The notes under the pieces were generated by a model. The model was not told where the DNA came from. It was given only the letters and a program-made list of their open reading frames with translations, and did no database searches. A program made the translations under genes and the position numbers. Positions 1 through 8,034 of a DNA stretch of 8,232 nucleotides are shown piece after piece; within the stretch, counting starts at the first letter, position 1, and every line of letters begins with the position of its first letter. The stretch comes from an uncultured Bryobacterales bacterium (GTDB taxonomy: Bacteria > Acidobacteriota > Terriglobia > Bryobacterales > UBA6623). The stretch is taken from contig CAMPKL010000130.1 of assembly GCA_946887065.1 (NCBI GenBank), positions 1 to 8,232 on the forward strand. Reading direction: 5' to 3'.

Positions 1-1
1 T

Positions 2-79
2 CGCTCGCCTTGGCCGGCAGGCGACTTCGTCCAATCAAATCCCCCTTCCGCAGCAGGCGTCTGCAGACTCGGCGATTGA
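2..79 (+). CDS. possible C-terminal end of an upstream gene (partial)
   Basis: An open frame enters the window at base 2 and stops at TGA 77-79. It encodes about 25 residues ending in VCRLGD, and 34 bases separate it from the next ORF. The third-base composition is only mildly GC-rich, and another frame (starting at base 3) is also open through this stretch. The coding assignment is therefore weak. No domain can be recognised from such a short tail. Confidence 0.2.
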   Translation, partial: RSPWPAGDFVQSNPPSAAGVCRLGD

Positions 80-112
80 TTCGCCCCCATTTCAAAGACC
101 CAGGAAATTCCT

Positions 113-286
113 ATGGCAACCGCCCCTGGAACGGAAATCCAATATGCCGAGAACGGCAGCGCGTCCGTGTTCGCCGCTCCGCCCCAAAGCGAGGCGATGA
201 GGTTCAACCAAGTCGGCGATGTCCCCACCAAAATAGCGGAGACCAAAATGAACAGAGACCGTATGACCATGGAGGTATACGGGTAG
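113..286 (+). CDS. unrecognised small protein, 57 aa
   Basis: This ATG ORF has a good Shine-Dalgarno site, AGGAA at 102-106, six bases upstream of the start. About 70% of its codons end in G or C, as expected for a gene here. The product is hydrophilic with no membrane segment or signal peptide. It begins MATAPGTEIQYAE and ends RDRMTMEVYG; the last half is rich in Met, Lys and Arg. I do not recognise a family. It overlaps a longer open frame (10-333) whose translation is extremely Arg-rich and looks spurious. It could be a small hypothetical protein of its own or the remnant of a larger gene. It lies upstream of the pterin dehydratase gene on the same strand, with 116 bases between them, so co-transcription is uncertain. 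Confidence 0.45.
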   Translation: MATAPGTEIQYAENGSASVFAAPPQSEAMRFNQVGDVPTKIAETKMNRDRMTMEVYG

Positions 287-301
287 AGGTTAAGTCGCTG
301 G

Positions 302-319
302 TGAGGGCTAAGTCCCTCA
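302..319 (+). terminator. small hairpin after the 57-aa ORF
   Basis: TGAGGG (302-307) pairs perfectly with CCCTCA (314-319) around a 6-base loop. It sits 15 bases after the stop of the small ORF. No T-run follows directly; TTTTT occurs only about 20 bases later. It may be a weak terminator or simply a chance hairpin. Confidence 0.25.
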
Positions 320-391
320 GCAAATCACCCTAGTTGGCCGTTTTTGGCACTTGGCGAGAAGGCCTGTAACGGAGCCGCAGCCTTGCCGCGC

Positions 392-397
392 TAGAAT
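392..397 (+). promoter_or_regulatory. putative -10 box giving a leaderless pterin dehydratase mRNA
   Basis: TAGAAT lies five bases upstream of the ATG at 403. No Shine-Dalgarno-like sequence precedes that ATG. A start site at the usual 6-7 bases past the -10 would fall on or next to the ATG, giving a leaderless transcript. No convincing -35 box is seen at 16-18 bp, so this is inference from position only. Confidence 0.3.
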
Positions 398-402
398 GCG
401 GT

Positions 403-696
403 ATGCCTGTCAAACTCTCCTCGGCTGAGGTCCAGAGCGCTCTGACGGACCTGCCTGGTTGGAAACTGGTCGACGGTAAGCTGCACCGCGAGTATCGATT
501 CCACGATTTCACCTTGGCATTCGGCTTCATGGCGGCGTCCGCCACCGCAATTGAGCGGATGAACCATCACCCGGAATGGTCCAACGTCTACGGCACTGTC
601 GTCGTGAACCTCACGACCCACGACGCGGGCGGGATCACTAAGAACGATCTGGCCTTGGCGGCGACGCTTGAGAAGGTGGCCCAGAGACTTCTTTGA
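403..696 (+). CDS. phhB: pterin-4a-carbinolamine dehydratase (4a-hydroxytetrahydrobiopterin dehydratase)
   Basis: This cytosolic enzyme dehydrates 4a-hydroxy-tetrahydropterin, the by-product of aromatic amino acid hydroxylases, to the quinonoid dihydropterin so that the cofactor can be recycled. The 97-aa length is typical of the family. The signature is clear: NHHPEW at residues 54-59, followed by NVYGTVVVNLTTHDAGGIT (61-79). His55, His56 and His73 match the three active-site histidines, and Asp74 follows. The start is the ATG at 403; no Shine-Dalgarno site is visible and the mRNA may be leaderless. No phenylalanine hydroxylase or pterin biosynthesis gene lies nearby. The in vivo role is therefore open; stand-alone homologues occur in many bacteria that lack the hydroxylase. 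The pyruvate kinase gene follows 87 bases downstream on the same strand. The family call is very secure; the symbol follows bacterial usage. Confidence 0.93.
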   Translation: MPVKLSSAEVQSALTDLPGWKLVDGKLHREYRFHDFTLAFGFMAASATAIERMNHHPEWSNVYGTVVVNLTTHDAGGITKNDLALAATLEKVAQRLL

Positions 697-750
697 GCGC
701 TTCTGTATCGACGCGTCGTTCGCTTCCGATTTCACTGTGTAGCCGGCGTC

Positions 751-774
751 TTGCTCGGCTGGCGGGAAGAGCAA
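751..774 (+). repeat. inverted repeat around the pyruvate kinase ribosome-binding site
   Basis: TTGCTC (751-756) and GAGCAA (769-774) form a perfect 6-bp stem with a 12-base loop. The best Shine-Dalgarno-like run (GGGAAGAG, 764-771) lies in the loop and the 3' arm. Folding in the mRNA could partly hide the ribosome-binding site of the gene starting at 784. Length and stability are modest. Confidence 0.3.
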
Positions 775-783
775 TTCACGTTC

Positions 784-2205
<1,422 letters not shown>

Positions 2206-2208
2206 CCC

Positions 2209-2493
2209 ATGAAGTTCACGGCGCCGGACCCCGCGTCGGCACTGATTCAAGAAGCTCTGCAGCACCGCGCCGACGGCGACCACACTGCCGCCCAGGCCCT
2301 GTTAGAGCGCGCCGTGGACGAGGCCGAGACCGCCAACGCCCGCGTGCGAGCCTATATCGAGTTGGGCAAGCTCCTCGACGCACTCGGCAAACGCCAGTCG
2401 GCCCAGTCGTGCTTCCGCCGCGTCATGTCCCTAACCGACGATTGGCGATTCCGCGACGAAGCCCGCAAACTGTTTCGCCGCCGTATTAAGTAA
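2209..2493 (+). CDS. small TPR-like protein
   Basis: The 94-aa alpha-helical protein has two tetratricopeptide-like helix pairs. The first covers about residues 9-40 (ALIQEALQHRADGDHTAAQA and onward). The second covers about 44-77 (VRAYIELGKLLDALGKRQSA and onward). The C-terminus is very basic (ARKLFRRRIK). There is no signal peptide or membrane segment, so it is probably cytosolic and acts in protein-protein contact. Its ATG lies three bases after the pyruvate kinase stop and has little Shine-Dalgarno sequence of its own. Translation is probably coupled to pyk, and the two are co-transcribed. The partner is unknown, and nothing in the sequence shows that it binds pyruvate kinase. Tetratricopeptide fold: fairly sure. 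Function: unknown. Confidence 0.75.
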   Translation: MKFTAPDPASALIQEALQHRADGDHTAAQALLERAVDEAETANARVRAYIELGKLLDALGKRQSAQSCFRRVMSLTDDWRFRDEARKLFRRRIK

Positions 2494-2506
2494 AACTCCG
2501 GGACAT

Positions 2507-2526
2507 CCCCGCAGGGGCAAACGCCC
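2507..2526. terminator. alternative small hairpins between converging genes
   Basis: In the 75-bp gap between the TPR gene (+) and the outer-membrane protein gene (-), CCCC-GCA-GGGG (2507-2517) and GGGC-AAAC-GCCC (2515-2526) can each form a short GC stem, and they are mutually exclusive. Neither has a clear T-run on either strand. The position suits a bidirectional terminator, but the sequence support is weak. Confidence 0.25.
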
Positions 2527-2568
2527 GCTCCGCTGTTCTCCCCCACCAATCCTTATCTTCGGCGCCGC

Positions 2569-4839
2569 TCACCTCCTCACCGTCCATCGCAGCTTCACCG
2601 CTAGGATTTCTGTGTCGGGAGCAAGGTTCAAATCGCCGCCGCCGAAGTTCGCCTCCGCCATGTCGTTCGGACTCAGGTAGAGTCTCTTCCATCCGCGGTT
2701 CCAAACGACAAAGAATTCATTGCCCGGCTGGATCGTCCATCTCAACCGTAAGTTATTGCCGACGCTTTGCGATTCCGTGTCGTACTGCAAAAAGTTCGTG
2801 AGTACGAGATTCGGGTTGAACGCATACGTCAAATTGAGTTGCCAAAGCCTCTGAACGAAGGAACCTTGAGTCAGCCTGCCGAAGTTCTGCTCGAAGTCGA
2901 CTCCCGCCTGCCACACGCCCCCTCGATCGGAGTAGCTCAGTCCGTTCTGCTGCTGGAACAACCGCCCGTTATAGAACGTCCCGAACCAAGTGGCGTTCGT
3001 GAATTGAAACAAACGGTGACCGCTTGTCTCGATTTCCCCCCCGAAGCGGTCGAAGCGATACTTCCCTACCGGCAGCGTGATGCCCTCGGCGATTTCGAAA
3101 GGGCGAGGCAGGAACTCGTAGGTCGGTATCCAGTTAACGGAGAATCGGTCGCCGGTTTCGAGTTGAAAATTGATCGGAACCCACGAGAAACGCTGCGACT
3201 CTAACTGGCCCTCATAGTTCACGACGCGTAGAAAACGATGATCCATGAACTGCTGCCGAACCCACCCCAGTGGTCCATCCTTGCTCGGACGAGGCCGCCA
3301 CTCGCATGCCGTTTCATAACGGCGCACCCCCGGCCGCGGCAAGAAGCCCAACCCCGCCTCCATCGCCTCGCCGTACTGATTCATCGAAACGAAACAGTCC
3401 CAACGGTCGTTCGGGTAATCGATCTTGAAGCCAAACCCGCTCCGGCTTCCCACAGCCGCTTCCAGCGGAAGTTCGTTACTCGGAAGCCGGTCCCCAAAGC
3501 TGCGCGCCGCCCAAGCCCCTATGAAGAAGTTCTTGTTGCCGAGAAACTCGGACGTGCGCCAAAGAGCGTCTATTCCCGCCAGAGAGTTGTTGCTGAATCC
3601 GTCCTGCGCGCCATTCGTGACGATCGTGCCCACACGAAGCTCCGGCGTAAAGTCGTAAGAAATACGGCTAACGAACAAATTGGCCCCAGGGACAAACGAG
3701 CCCGACGGCACGGTTGTGTCGCGAGTCTGTACGTCCAGCAGTCCAACATTCCAACGGCCCGCTCGCCCGTTGAGCTTAATGCCCGCGTTGATCGGAACCT
3801 GCCCGCCCTCAAACAGGCCGACACGGCGAGAGAAGAACGGAATGAACTGCTCATCCAACCCCAGACCGAACTGATATTGATTGGAGCCTTCCAGGAAAAA
3901 GGTTCTACGTTCCGGAAAGAACAACTCGAAACGCGTGACGTTGAGTTGCCTCGTATCGACCTCGGTCTCCGCGAAATCCGTATTCACGGTCAAGACTGCC
4001 GCCATCTGCGATGTCAGCCGGTAGGTGAAGTCGCCGCCCGGCGCGCCCTGGAAACTTGGGCTCGACTCGCCTTCGCTGTTCTGCCGGTTAAAGTCGGTTC
4101 GCATACGAGCGACATAATAGGGGCTGAACTCAAGCCCCAGGCCCTGCTCTAACTCATTCAGGCCAGTCAAAGTCCCTGCGCGGCTCAGATCGAAGAAAAA
4201 TGAATCGAGCGTGGGTGAAGCCCAACGAAGTACCGTGCGGTCCCTGGCTACATTCCGCTCGAAATTCACCCCCCAACTGTCCAGCCCTTTCGTGAAGTTA
4301 AGCGTGCGCGTCGGAATTGCAAACTCCGCCGTCCACCCTTCGGCCGTGCGCCGCGTGCGCGCGTCCCAAATGCCGTTCCAGTCCAGACTGGGATCTTCAG
4401 GGCCCGCAATCAACCCGTCCACTCGCGCGGCTGCCGCGTTGATGCGAAAAAAGTAGCCCGTCCGTCTGTCGCCGTACGTGTCGAGGATCACCGAGACGTA
4501 ATCGTCGGTCTCCACCGCTCCGTCGCGCTGCATCGTGTGAATCGCGATTTGCCCCGGTTCTGGGTCGATGCACTCGAATGCGATGTAGATGTTCTCCGCC
4601 GTGGCGGCAACCCGCACGCGTGTCGCATACGGCGTCGGCTGGCCCGCCAAGGGCGCCTGCTGAATTAGTTCCAATGCCGGAACGGCATTCCAAAACGGTT
4701 CATCCAACGAGCCGTCAAGTTGGAACTCGCCCGCAATCCCTACCGCGTAGCTTCCGGAGGATGGTGCGGGCTGCGCCCAACCTTCGACCGTCGCGGACAG
4801 CCAGACCAGCAGGGCTCCACAAAAGATTATCCCGCGCAT
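2569..4839 (-). CDS. DUF5916-type outer-membrane beta-barrel protein with CBM9-like N-terminal domain
   Basis: The 756-aa product has a Sec signal peptide (MRGIIFCGALLVWLSATVEGWA, likely cut near residue 22). A CBM9-like beta-sandwich spans about 35-225 (LDGSLDEPFWNAVPA; YIAFECIDPEP; VETDDYVSVILDTY; GYFFRINAAAARVDG; GWTAEFAIP). The DUF5916 barrel runs from about 230 to the end. Its hallmark block is at 285-345: VNTDFAETEVD, then LNVTRFELFFPERRTFFLEG, then FFSRRVG. The C-terminal strands alternate polar and aromatic residues (YDTESQSVGNNLRLRW, NEFFVVWNRGW) and end in LRWTVRR rather than a terminal Phe. The predicted location is the outer membrane. The substrate or partner of such proteins is not established; they occur widely in Bacteroidota and Acidobacteriota. 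The ATG lies 6 bp after the chrB-like stop. GGGGAG at 4853-4858, inside the end of that gene, is the only ribosome-site candidate and is 13 bases away, so coupling is likely. Confidence 0.88.
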   Translation of the reverse strand: MRGIIFCGALLVWLSATVEGWAQPAPSSGSYAVGIAGEFQLDGSLDEPFWNAVPALELIQQAPLAGQPTPYATRVRVAATAENIYIAFECIDPEPGQIAIHTMQRDGAVETDDYVSVILDTYGDRRTGYFFRINAAAARVDGLIAGPEDPSLDWNGIWDARTRRTAEGWTAEFAIPTRTLNFTKGLDSWGVNFERNVARDRTVLRWASPTLDSFFFDLSRAGTLTGLNELEQGLGLEFSPYYVARMRTDFNRQNSEGESSPSFQGAPGGDFTYRLTSQMAAVLTVNTDFAETEVDTRQLNVTRFELFFPERRTFFLEGSNQYQFGLGLDEQFIPFFSRRVGLFEGGQVPINAGIKLNGRAGRWNVGLLDVQTRDTTVPSGSFVPGANLFVSRISYDFTPELRVGTIVTNGAQDGFSNNSLAGIDALWRTSEFLGNKNFFIGAWAARSFGDRLPSNELPLEAAVGSRSGFGFKIDYPNDRWDCFVSMNQYGEAMEAGLGFLPRPGVRRYETACEWRPRPSKDGPLGWVRQQFMDHRFLRVVNYEGQLESQRFSWVPINFQLETGDRFSVNWIPTYEFLPRPFEIAEGITLPVGKYRFDRFGGEIETSGHRLFQFTNATWFGTFYNGRLFQQQNGLSYSDRGGVWQAGVDFEQNFGRLTQGSFVQRLWQLNLTYAFNPNLVLTNFLQYDTESQSVGNNLRLRWTIQPGNEFFVVWNRGWKRLYLSPNDMAEANFGGGDLNLAPDTEILAVKLRWTVRR

Positions 4840-4845
4840 ATAAAC

Positions 4846-5781
4846 TCAACGGCTCCCCGGTTCGCTTAACGCTCGATAAAGGCCCTCAAAAATGTAAGCG
4901 CCCCTTTCCACCCGCAAGCTGTCGTCCGCCGTCGAGAGGCACAACCCCTCGACGGCCCGGGACACGCCGGCCGTTTCCGGGCGTTGATAGCGGTTGTCCT
5001 TTAGGTCTATATCGTGAATGATTTCCGCGATCGCCATAAGCCCCAGATCGGATAGCAAGTCATGATCCGCGACCAACACTTCGAAGGTGCAGAGATCGCC
5101 GCGATGCGTGAACTCGCCCTCGAACATGTCGAAACGGATCTCCCCCTCGGCTCGCACAAAATCGTCTGGACGCACGTAGCGAAAGGCGGCCTTGTGGTCG
5201 ATGAAACGCCGAATGAGCCACGCCGACGCGATCCTGTCTTCCTTGACGCCCTTTCGCGTCACCCACGTGCTGCCCAAAGTCTCCGCGCTCACTCCCGCCG
5301 CGCCGCCGGGCTGTGGGTGCAGGCGCTCTTGGAGGGCGCTCATGAGCGGATCCAATTCGTGTTTCTGTGGCGATTGAAAGAAATCGATGCGCTCCAGTTC
5401 GTCTCGCCGGCGCGACAACTTCTCGACTGCGCTCCTGTCTTCCTTCGCCGCGGCAGATTGATCGAGCAAGGCCCGCGCTTCCTGGATCAAGGCTTCATAC
5501 TCCGGCGCCCGCGTGCTATTGAATAAGTCCTGAAGAGCCTTTGCCGATGTACCGGCTACAGCTTCCGCGCGAAACAGCCATGCCAGCCCGCCTTCCCGGG
5601 CAACCTCTTGGCGAATCCATTGGAAGTCCTCCAGGGTTTCGTCGCTCGAGGGCAGCACATAGATCGAGTTCTTGATCGGAACCGCGCCCACCTGCGCCAG
5701 GCGCCGCGCCACCTTGGCCCGAAAGTAGGCCGGAGTAGGCGGTATTTGATGAATCAGAAGAAGCCAGCTATTGCCTGACAT
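4846..5781 (-). CDS. chrB: ChrB-like protein (chromate-resistance family regulator/sensor)
   Basis: The 311-aa soluble protein has two domains. The N-terminal one (about 3-145) is PaaX/ChrB_N-like: SWLLLIHQIP, then FRAKVARRLAQVGAVPIKNSIYVLP, then EDFQWIRQEVAREGGLAWLF. The C-terminal ChrB domain (about 170-305) has STWVTRKGVKEDRIASAWLI (171-190) running into RRFIDHKA, then RFDMFEGEFTHRGDLCTFEV, then IAEIIHDIDLKDNRY. His226, Cys231, His240 and His256 could bind a metal or substrate; this is inference. Characterised ChrB proteins act in chromate resistance, in some species as chromate-responsive regulators of chrA, but no chrA is seen here. The start is placed at ATG 5779-5781, where the family begins. 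An upstream in-frame GTG at 5823 would add residues encoded by the divergent promoter region. The gene leads an operon with the barrel protein and diverges from the cytochrome gene. Family: sure. Chromate as the signal: unproven. Confidence 0.85.
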   Translation of the reverse strand: MSGNSWLLLIHQIPPTPAYFRAKVARRLAQVGAVPIKNSIYVLPSSDETLEDFQWIRQEVAREGGLAWLFRAEAVAGTSAKALQDLFNSTRAPEYEALIQEARALLDQSAAAKEDRSAVEKLSRRRDELERIDFFQSPQKHELDPLMSALQERLHPQPGGAAGVSAETLGSTWVTRKGVKEDRIASAWLIRRFIDHKAAFRYVRPDDFVRAEGEIRFDMFEGEFTHRGDLCTFEVLVADHDLLSDLGLMAIAEIIHDIDLKDNRYQRPETAGVSRAVEGLCLSTADDSLRVERGAYIFEGLYRALSEPGSR

Positions 5782-5794
5782 CGCAACCGTAAGG

Positions 5795-5818
5795 TATAGT
5801 ATCACAGTTGCTATAGTA
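5795..5818. promoter_or_regulatory. divergent promoter/operator with TATAGTA direct repeat and imperfect palindrome
   Basis: The 74-bp gap between the divergent starts (5781 minus, 5856 plus) is AT-rich against a GC-rich background. TATAGTA occurs twice on the + strand, at 5795-5801 and 5812-5818, 17 bp apart. Bases 5797-5818 also form an imperfect palindrome with 7 of 11 pairs matching, centred between 5807 and 5808. The TATAGT units resemble -10 boxes for the + strand gene; TTGCCT at 5771-5776 is a possible -35 for the first, with an 18-bp spacer. The reverse complement gives TACTATA near the chrB start, which would leave a very short leader. A regulator bound here could control both sides. 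The regulator is unknown; the ChrB-like protein is a candidate. Confidence 0.5.
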
Positions 5819-5842
5819 CGCACCGAAGCCGGGTACAGTGAA

Positions 5843-5849
5843 GGGGGAG
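5843..5849 (+). promoter_or_regulatory. strong ribosome-binding site of the cytochrome gene
   Basis: GGGGGAG stands six bases before the ATG at 5856. This decides the start over an in-frame GTG at 5838, which lies upstream of the site and would place it inside the coding sequence. The peptide from 5856 begins with a normal export signal. Confidence 0.8.
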
Positions 5850-5855
5850 ACAGCT

Positions 5856-7970
5856 ATGAACCTACCGAGCGCCGGACGGCGATTCTGGCTCGCCTTATCG
5901 CTGCTCTCCATGACCCTCTTGGTCGGACTGGTGCTTCGAGCGACTCTGGCCGGGCAAAACGGCGAGGCGCCTAGTCAAAGTGACCAGTTTGCGGGCCAGG
6001 TCTTGAGCGGCTCTGGATCTCCTGTCGCCGGAGCGGCCGTGCATCTCGTTCCCGTCGAATCGATGGATCTCGCCACACGGATGACGGCCAGCGCCATCTA
6101 CGCTGCACCCTACCCCGCCGAAGCCTACGATGAGCCCCTCGAAGACGCGATTCGGTTGCACGGCGGCGAATTCCCGCAGTCCACAACGGGCGCTCAAGGA
6201 AAGTTCTCCGTCGCCAACGTTCCCGATGGGAAGTTCTTCATCCACGTCTCGCCCGGTCCGGCAGACACGGAACACCTGCCGGGCGGCGACCAGAGCAGGC
6301 AAAGCTTTACCGCTGCCCAGTTGCGCGGCCAATCGATGACAATCAAGGTCTCTAGCAGTCCTTCCGCCACTGCCCGGTACGCGGGCAGCTCAAGCTGCCT
6401 GACCTGCCATAAAGAGCAACAACACTGGCAACAAACAGCGCACAAGCTTGGCTGGACAGTGCCGGGAAAGCCCGGGCCGATGCAGGATTTTTCGAGACAT
6501 ACTGACTACTTCGACGCGCTCCAATCGTTCCCGGCCGCGGATACCTATACGGGCGGAACACGTCTCGAGCTCGGCGATTACGATGCCGCCAGGAATGACG
6601 ACAAGTTCAAACTGCGCGCTTTCGGCGATGCTCGGCTGCCGATCACGACGCCCTTCGCCGACGTCTATCTCTGGAAAAATTCAAATGACGACAAGTTCTA
6701 CATCACGCTCGTGAACCGCTTGAACCCGGGCGATCCCAATAGCCCGGCGCATCTCGAGGTCAAGCTCCTTTATGGCGGCGCGGTGCACGATCAGCGATAC
6801 ATCGTCTCCGTTCCGCCGGCACTGGGAAACCGGCCGGGATGGTACACCGTGCTGCGCTACAACATGACCGGGCGCGACGACAGGCTGAACAGAGAGCGGC
6901 GCGTCTGGCACGACTACAAGTTCTACATGTGGTGGGCCGCCGGCGAAGACGGTCAATACGGCACCAGCGACGATGTGCTGGCGGCGCCGCCTGTTAATAC
7001 GAATACCGTCCAAACCATGTGTGCCGGCTGCCATCTGACGGGCTGGGAGCGCTATCAAGACGCGGCGACAGGTCAGTATCTCGTGCGGGCGGTTAACGAT
7101 CCTGGCGGCGAGATGAACATCGACGACGATCCCCAGCCGGATGAGATCAATGTCGGCTGCGAAAGCTGTCACGGCCCAGGCTCGGAGCACGTCGAAAGCG
7201 AAGGCCGCACTGGCCTCATCGTGAACCCCAAGTATCTCTCGGCCGAGCGTTCCAGCGCGGTCTGCGGACGCTGTCACGACCGCCGACAGGGCTATGGCGG
7301 ACCGACCGTCGGTTACACGCAAGCGGTGAGCGAAGCAGGCCTTCTGGCGAGGCCGGGCATCAGCCGGCATGAACTGATCACGAAATTCACCGACCCCGTC
7401 AAGAAGGGGCCGACGATGCGCGGGCCGGGACGCGAAGACAACATCTGGCCTGACGACGTCCACTCAAATAAACCGCACCAGCAGTATTCGGATTTCCTCA
7501 AGTCAAAGCTTTACAGGAACGACCGCTGGTTGGTCACCTGCTCGGATTGTCACGACTTGCATGGCGACGGAGCCTACAACCGTTTTCTTACTCACAGTCC
7601 GAATGACTCGGCTTCCCCGCTCTGTCAACGATGCCATGCCGTCGAACTGCTGTCCCACATGGACACGAAACTAAACGCGAGGATGAGAGGCAGCCAGACA
7701 CGCTGTATCGACTGTCACATGCCGGGCACTGCTAATTCCGGCGGAGTTGCCGGCGATTTTGGCAGGCTGATAAAAACTCCTCCGCATGCGAACGCGCAGG
7801 ACGAAGAGAACAACTCCTATTGGCAGGGCATCTTGAGATCCCACGTGTTTGATGTTCCTTTGAAAACGAACGTAGCAGTCCGCGGCGTGACGCCGGGCCG
7901 CGCGATGCCCATCCCCTACACGAACGCCTGCGGCGCCTGCCACGTCGTGAGCGAGTTGCCCTTCAAATGA
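5856..7970 (+). CDS. octahaem c-type cytochrome with carboxypeptidase-regulatory-like N-terminal domain
   Basis: The 704-aa protein is exported. It has basic residues RR at 8-9, a hydrophobic segment at 10-28, and possible cleavage near TLA-GQ (residue 32) or retention as an anchor. Residues about 44-135 form a carboxypeptidase-regulatory-like beta domain (FAGQVLSGSGSPVAGAAVHL; TTGAQGKFSVANVPDGKFF). Eight CXXCH haem sites start at residues 181, 389, 435, 470, 562, 590, 617 and 692. The first lies in YAGSSSCLTCHKEQQHW, with His196 a likely axial ligand; this resembles the cytochrome c554 family (Pfam Cytochrome_C554). About 200 beta-rich residues without haem sites separate the first and second sites. 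CESCHGPGSEH (435-445) and VTCSDCHDLHG (560-570) are also typical of that group. The role is probably electron transfer in the periplasm or at the outer membrane. No catalytic activity can be assigned. The protein ends eight residues after the last haem site, which may be natural or a truncation. Confidence 0.9.
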   Translation: MNLPSAGRRFWLALSLLSMTLLVGLVLRATLAGQNGEAPSQSDQFAGQVLSGSGSPVAGAAVHLVPVESMDLATRMTASAIYAAPYPAEAYDEPLEDAIRLHGGEFPQSTTGAQGKFSVANVPDGKFFIHVSPGPADTEHLPGGDQSRQSFTAAQLRGQSMTIKVSSSPSATARYAGSSSCLTCHKEQQHWQQTAHKLGWTVPGKPGPMQDFSRHTDYFDALQSFPAADTYTGGTRLELGDYDAARNDDKFKLRAFGDARLPITTPFADVYLWKNSNDDKFYITLVNRLNPGDPNSPAHLEVKLLYGGAVHDQRYIVSVPPALGNRPGWYTVLRYNMTGRDDRLNRERRVWHDYKFYMWWAAGEDGQYGTSDDVLAAPPVNTNTVQTMCAGCHLTGWERYQDAATGQYLVRAVNDPGGEMNIDDDPQPDEINVGCESCHGPGSEHVESEGRTGLIVNPKYLSAERSSAVCGRCHDRRQGYGGPTVGYTQAVSEAGLLARPGISRHELITKFTDPVKKGPTMRGPGREDNIWPDDVHSNKPHQQYSDFLKSKLYRNDRWLVTCSDCHDLHGDGAYNRFLTHSPNDSASPLCQRCHAVELLSHMDTKLNARMRGSQTRCIDCHMPGTANSGGVAGDFGRLIKTPPHANAQDEENNSYWQGILRSHVFDVPLKTNVAVRGVTPGRAMPIPYTNACGACHVVSELPFK

Positions 7971-8008
7971 GGACGTGCGCGATCGGGCCGTCTTGAGCTG
8001 CCACGGGA

Positions 8009-8034
8009 GGCCCCGAAAGGTCCGTTCGAGGGCC
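8009..8034 (+). terminator. bulged 9-bp hairpin downstream of the cytochrome gene
   Basis: GGCCC (8009-8013) pairs with GGGCC (8030-8034), and CGAA (8014-8017) pairs with TTCG (8025-8028). A single unpaired A at 8029 interrupts the stem, and the loop has seven bases. It begins 38 bases after the cytochrome stop. No T-run follows, so it is either a non-canonical terminator, an mRNA 3'-end stabiliser or another structured element. Confidence 0.4.

Noticed and set aside
10..333. 107-codon open frame from a TTG
   Set aside because: The translation is an improbable Arg/Pro-rich sequence with no family features, and a better-supported small ORF with a ribosome-binding site lies in another frame.
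3238..4152. 304-aa open frame on the plus strand inside the outer-membrane protein gene
   Set aside because: It is a shadow of the DUF5916 gene with Arg/Pro-rich composition and no motif.
5782..5823. GTG-initiated N-terminal extension of the ChrB-like protein
   Set aside because: The extra residues come from the divergent promoter and palindrome region; family members begin at the SWLLL segment.
5838..5855. GTG-initiated extension of the cytochrome
   Set aside because: It would place the strong ribosome-binding site inside the coding sequence; the ATG at 5856 has ideal spacing.
5863..5950. Tat (twin-arginine) signal in the cytochrome
   Set aside because: RR is present but the rest of the consensus is poor, and c-type cytochromes are exported unfolded by Sec before haem attachment.
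6681..7463. 260-aa open frame antisense to the cytochrome
   Set aside because: The sense strand carries the haem motifs; the antisense frame is a codon-bias artefact.
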